A DNA stretch of 15,595 bases from an uncultured Ruminococcus sp. (GTDB taxonomy: Bacteria; Bacillota; Clostridia; Oscillospirales; CAG-272), in NCBI GenBank assembly GCA_902783755.1, contig CACZSC010000173.1, forward strand, positions 1 to 15,595, in the 5' to 3' direction. The notes under the pieces were generated by a model, which saw only the letters and a list, made by a program, of their open reading frames with translations, did no database searches and was not told the origin of the DNA. Position numbers and translations under genes: made by a program. Below, piece after piece: positions 14,644-15,595 of the stretch; within the stretch, counting starts at the first letter, position 1; every line of letters begins with the position of its first letter.

Positions 14644-14661
14644 ATATGACGATTATGACAA
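14637..14661. promoter_or_regulatory. Dyad overlapping the symporter -35 box
   Basis: TTGTCA (14637-14642) and TGACAA (14656-14661) form an inverted repeat with a 13-bp centre; one arm lies on the -35 hexamer. A regulator bound here could block RNA polymerase. No T run follows on the - strand, so it is not a good terminator for the zinc-ribbon gene that stops at 14675. Confidence 0.4.
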
Positions 14662-14674
14662 GTTTTCAGGTTAA

Positions 14675-14998
14675 CTATTTTGTCATTTTGCAGCCGCAGT
14701 AGCTGCAGAAATTGCTGTCCGGAGCCACAGGACGCCCGCATCCGGGGCAAACCGTCTCCCCGGCAGGCTTCGGATCCGGATCATAGATATTCTGTTCGTA
14801 GTGGGGCAGTACTGTCCCGCATCCCGGGCATCTCACTTCTCCGTCGTATCCCGTGAATCCCCGGTTGGCCACCACTGAGTTGAACAGAGGATTGTGGTGG
14901 ACCTCCGTTGCGCGGTATACGAAGCCCGCACCGCAGTTGAAGCAGGTCGTGCAGTATCTTCTGACCTGCGGGGTTCCCTGGTTGATAATCTCTGCCAT
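14675..14998 (-). CDS. Small zinc-ribbon protein of unknown function
   Basis: It is 107 aa, with ATG 14998 behind a strong GGAGGTGA. It has no signal peptide or membrane segment. The first ribbon appears to use C19/C22 (CFNCG) with C57/C60 (CPGCG), 35 residues apart; C16 is an extra cysteine. The second is compact: C84/C87 (CPGCG) with C98/C101 (CSYCG), plus C103. The middle has aromatic and His residues (VHHNPLF). Such proteins are common in Clostridia as nucleic-acid or protein-binding adaptors, but I cannot name a partner. It lies 27 bases after the HAD gene on the same strand and is probably cotranscribed with it. Confidence 0.8.
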   Translation of the reverse strand: MAEIINQGTPQVRRYCTTCFNCGAGFVYRATEVHHNPLFNSVVANRGFTGYDGEVRCPGCGTVLPHYEQNIYDPDPKPAGETVCPGCGRPVAPDSNFCSYCGCKMTK

Positions 14999-15025
14999 GG
15001 CGTCACCTCCAGATATGAAACAAAA

Positions 15026-15595
15026 CTAATTATACATTTCCTCTCTCAATATATCAAGTATATCCCTGATATCGTCCACTATCCATTCCGGGGACGCCTT
15101 TTCGGAAAGCACCTTCCCTGAGAACGAAGTGGTGACCCCGATCACGCGGCATCCCGCTGCATGCCCGGCGATTATGCCGTTCACGGCGTCCTCCACCACG
15201 ATACAGTCCTTCGGGTCCACTCCGATCTTCCCGGCCCCCGTGATGTATATATCCGGCGCCGGCTTCTTTCTCTTTGCGTCCTCAGCCGAGAGTACCGTGC
15301 CGAAATCAGAAGGCGCGAGCCCTATGCACCTGATGTTCTCGTTCACCTTGACCAGGTCCGCAGCGCTGCAGACCGCGGTCCTGAGGCCCATTTTCATGAC
15401 CTCCCTCACGGTATCCCCGGATCCCGGCAGCGCGATCCCCGCGCCTGAAGCCCTTTCAAGGTACAGTCTGAGGGCGATCTCCTTCATCTTCACGTCATAC
15501 GGTACGCCGAGAGACTCGGAGACTCCCCCGATGAGCCGGTCCTCGCCGGATCCCACGAAGGGGATGAAGTCTTCCGGCGACGCATCAAGCCCCCA
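15026..15595 (-). CDS. HAD-superfamily hydrolase, beta-phosphoglucomutase-like (5' end outside window)
   Basis: The frame is open to the window edge; the GTG at 15556 is internal, since the residues before it (GLDASPEDFIPF) continue the cap domain. About 189 C-terminal residues are visible. They show the cap pattern FVGSGEDRLIGG, motif II with Ser in RTAVCSAADLV, motif III Lys in KRKKPAPDIY, and motif IV VVEDAVNGIIAGHAAG, which binds Mg2+. The nucleophile motif DxDxT lies beyond the edge. This architecture is that of subfamily I phosphatases and phosphoglucomutases acting on small phosphorylated metabolites in the cytoplasm; the substrate cannot be told from the sequence. A small zinc-ribbon gene follows 27 bases downstream. 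Confidence 0.88.
   Translation of the reverse strand, partial: WGLDASPEDFIPFVGSGEDRLIGGVSESLGVPYDVKMKEIALRLYLERASGAGIALPGSGDTVREVMKMGLRTAVCSAADLVKVNENIRCIGLAPSDFGTVLSAEDAKRKKPAPDIYITGAGKIGVDPKDCIVVEDAVNGIIAGHAAGCRVIGVTTSFSGKVLSEKASPEWIVDDIRDILDILREEMYN

Overview
The window looks like chromosomal DNA from an anaerobic, Gram-positive-type member of the Clostridia (Bacillota). The grounds are strong GGAGG ribosome binding sites, U-tract hairpin terminators, SLH and TPM envelope proteins, a SpoIIE/STAS partner-switching module, rubrerythrin, and a cobalamin methionine synthase whose reactivation domain is a separate gene. The base composition is moderately GC-rich. No rRNA, tRNA, CRISPR array, insertion sequence or phage gene was seen, and no stretch longer than 300 bases lacks a gene. 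Positions 1-6502 read on the + strand and 6607-15595 on the - strand, so the two halves converge on a hairpin that can terminate in both directions (6512-6554).

Plus-strand half. (i) Positions 1-3149 hold the end of an SPFH protein with three zinc ribbons, a membrane-tethered double zinc-ribbon protein, and a secreted or membrane protein with two TPM domains. These are the component types of the Bacillus subtilis ydjG-ydjH-ydjI genes that accompany pspA, so this is probably an envelope-stress (Psp-like) membrane complex. It ends at a strong terminator (3170-3205). (ii) A good sigma-A-type promoter (3245-3273) starts a second unit. It contains a small protein that may be a degenerate GHKL/anti-sigma protein, a STAS antagonist, and a membrane sensor carrying both a PP2C phosphatase and a C-terminal GHKL kinase-like domain. 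No sigma factor lies in the window, so the output is unknown.

Minus-strand half, in transcription order from the right edge. A HAD hydrolase (cut by the edge) and a small zinc-ribbon protein come first. Next is a GPH-family sugar/cation symporter behind a sigma-A-type promoter and a leader rich in repeats. Then follows the methionine branch of one-carbon metabolism: metF (methylene-THF reductase), a stand-alone MetH reactivation protein with a four-cysteine tail, and a short metH (homocysteine, pterin and B12 domains, no activation domain). metF and the reactivation gene share a 4-base ATGA overlap, and the later gaps are 5 and 12 bases, so this is one operon with rubrerythrin as its last clear member. 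Close behind are an SLH-domain surface protein and a small lipoprotein that may have a chagasin (I42)-like fold.

The points most worth following are the split methionine synthase with its cysteine-tailed reactivator and linked rubrerythrin, the probably kinase-dead partner in the partner-switch unit, the tandem TPM protein, and the symporter leader. That leader has three CTGTCTGA octamers exactly 62 bp apart and a hairpin between its Shine-Dalgarno sequence and its start codon.
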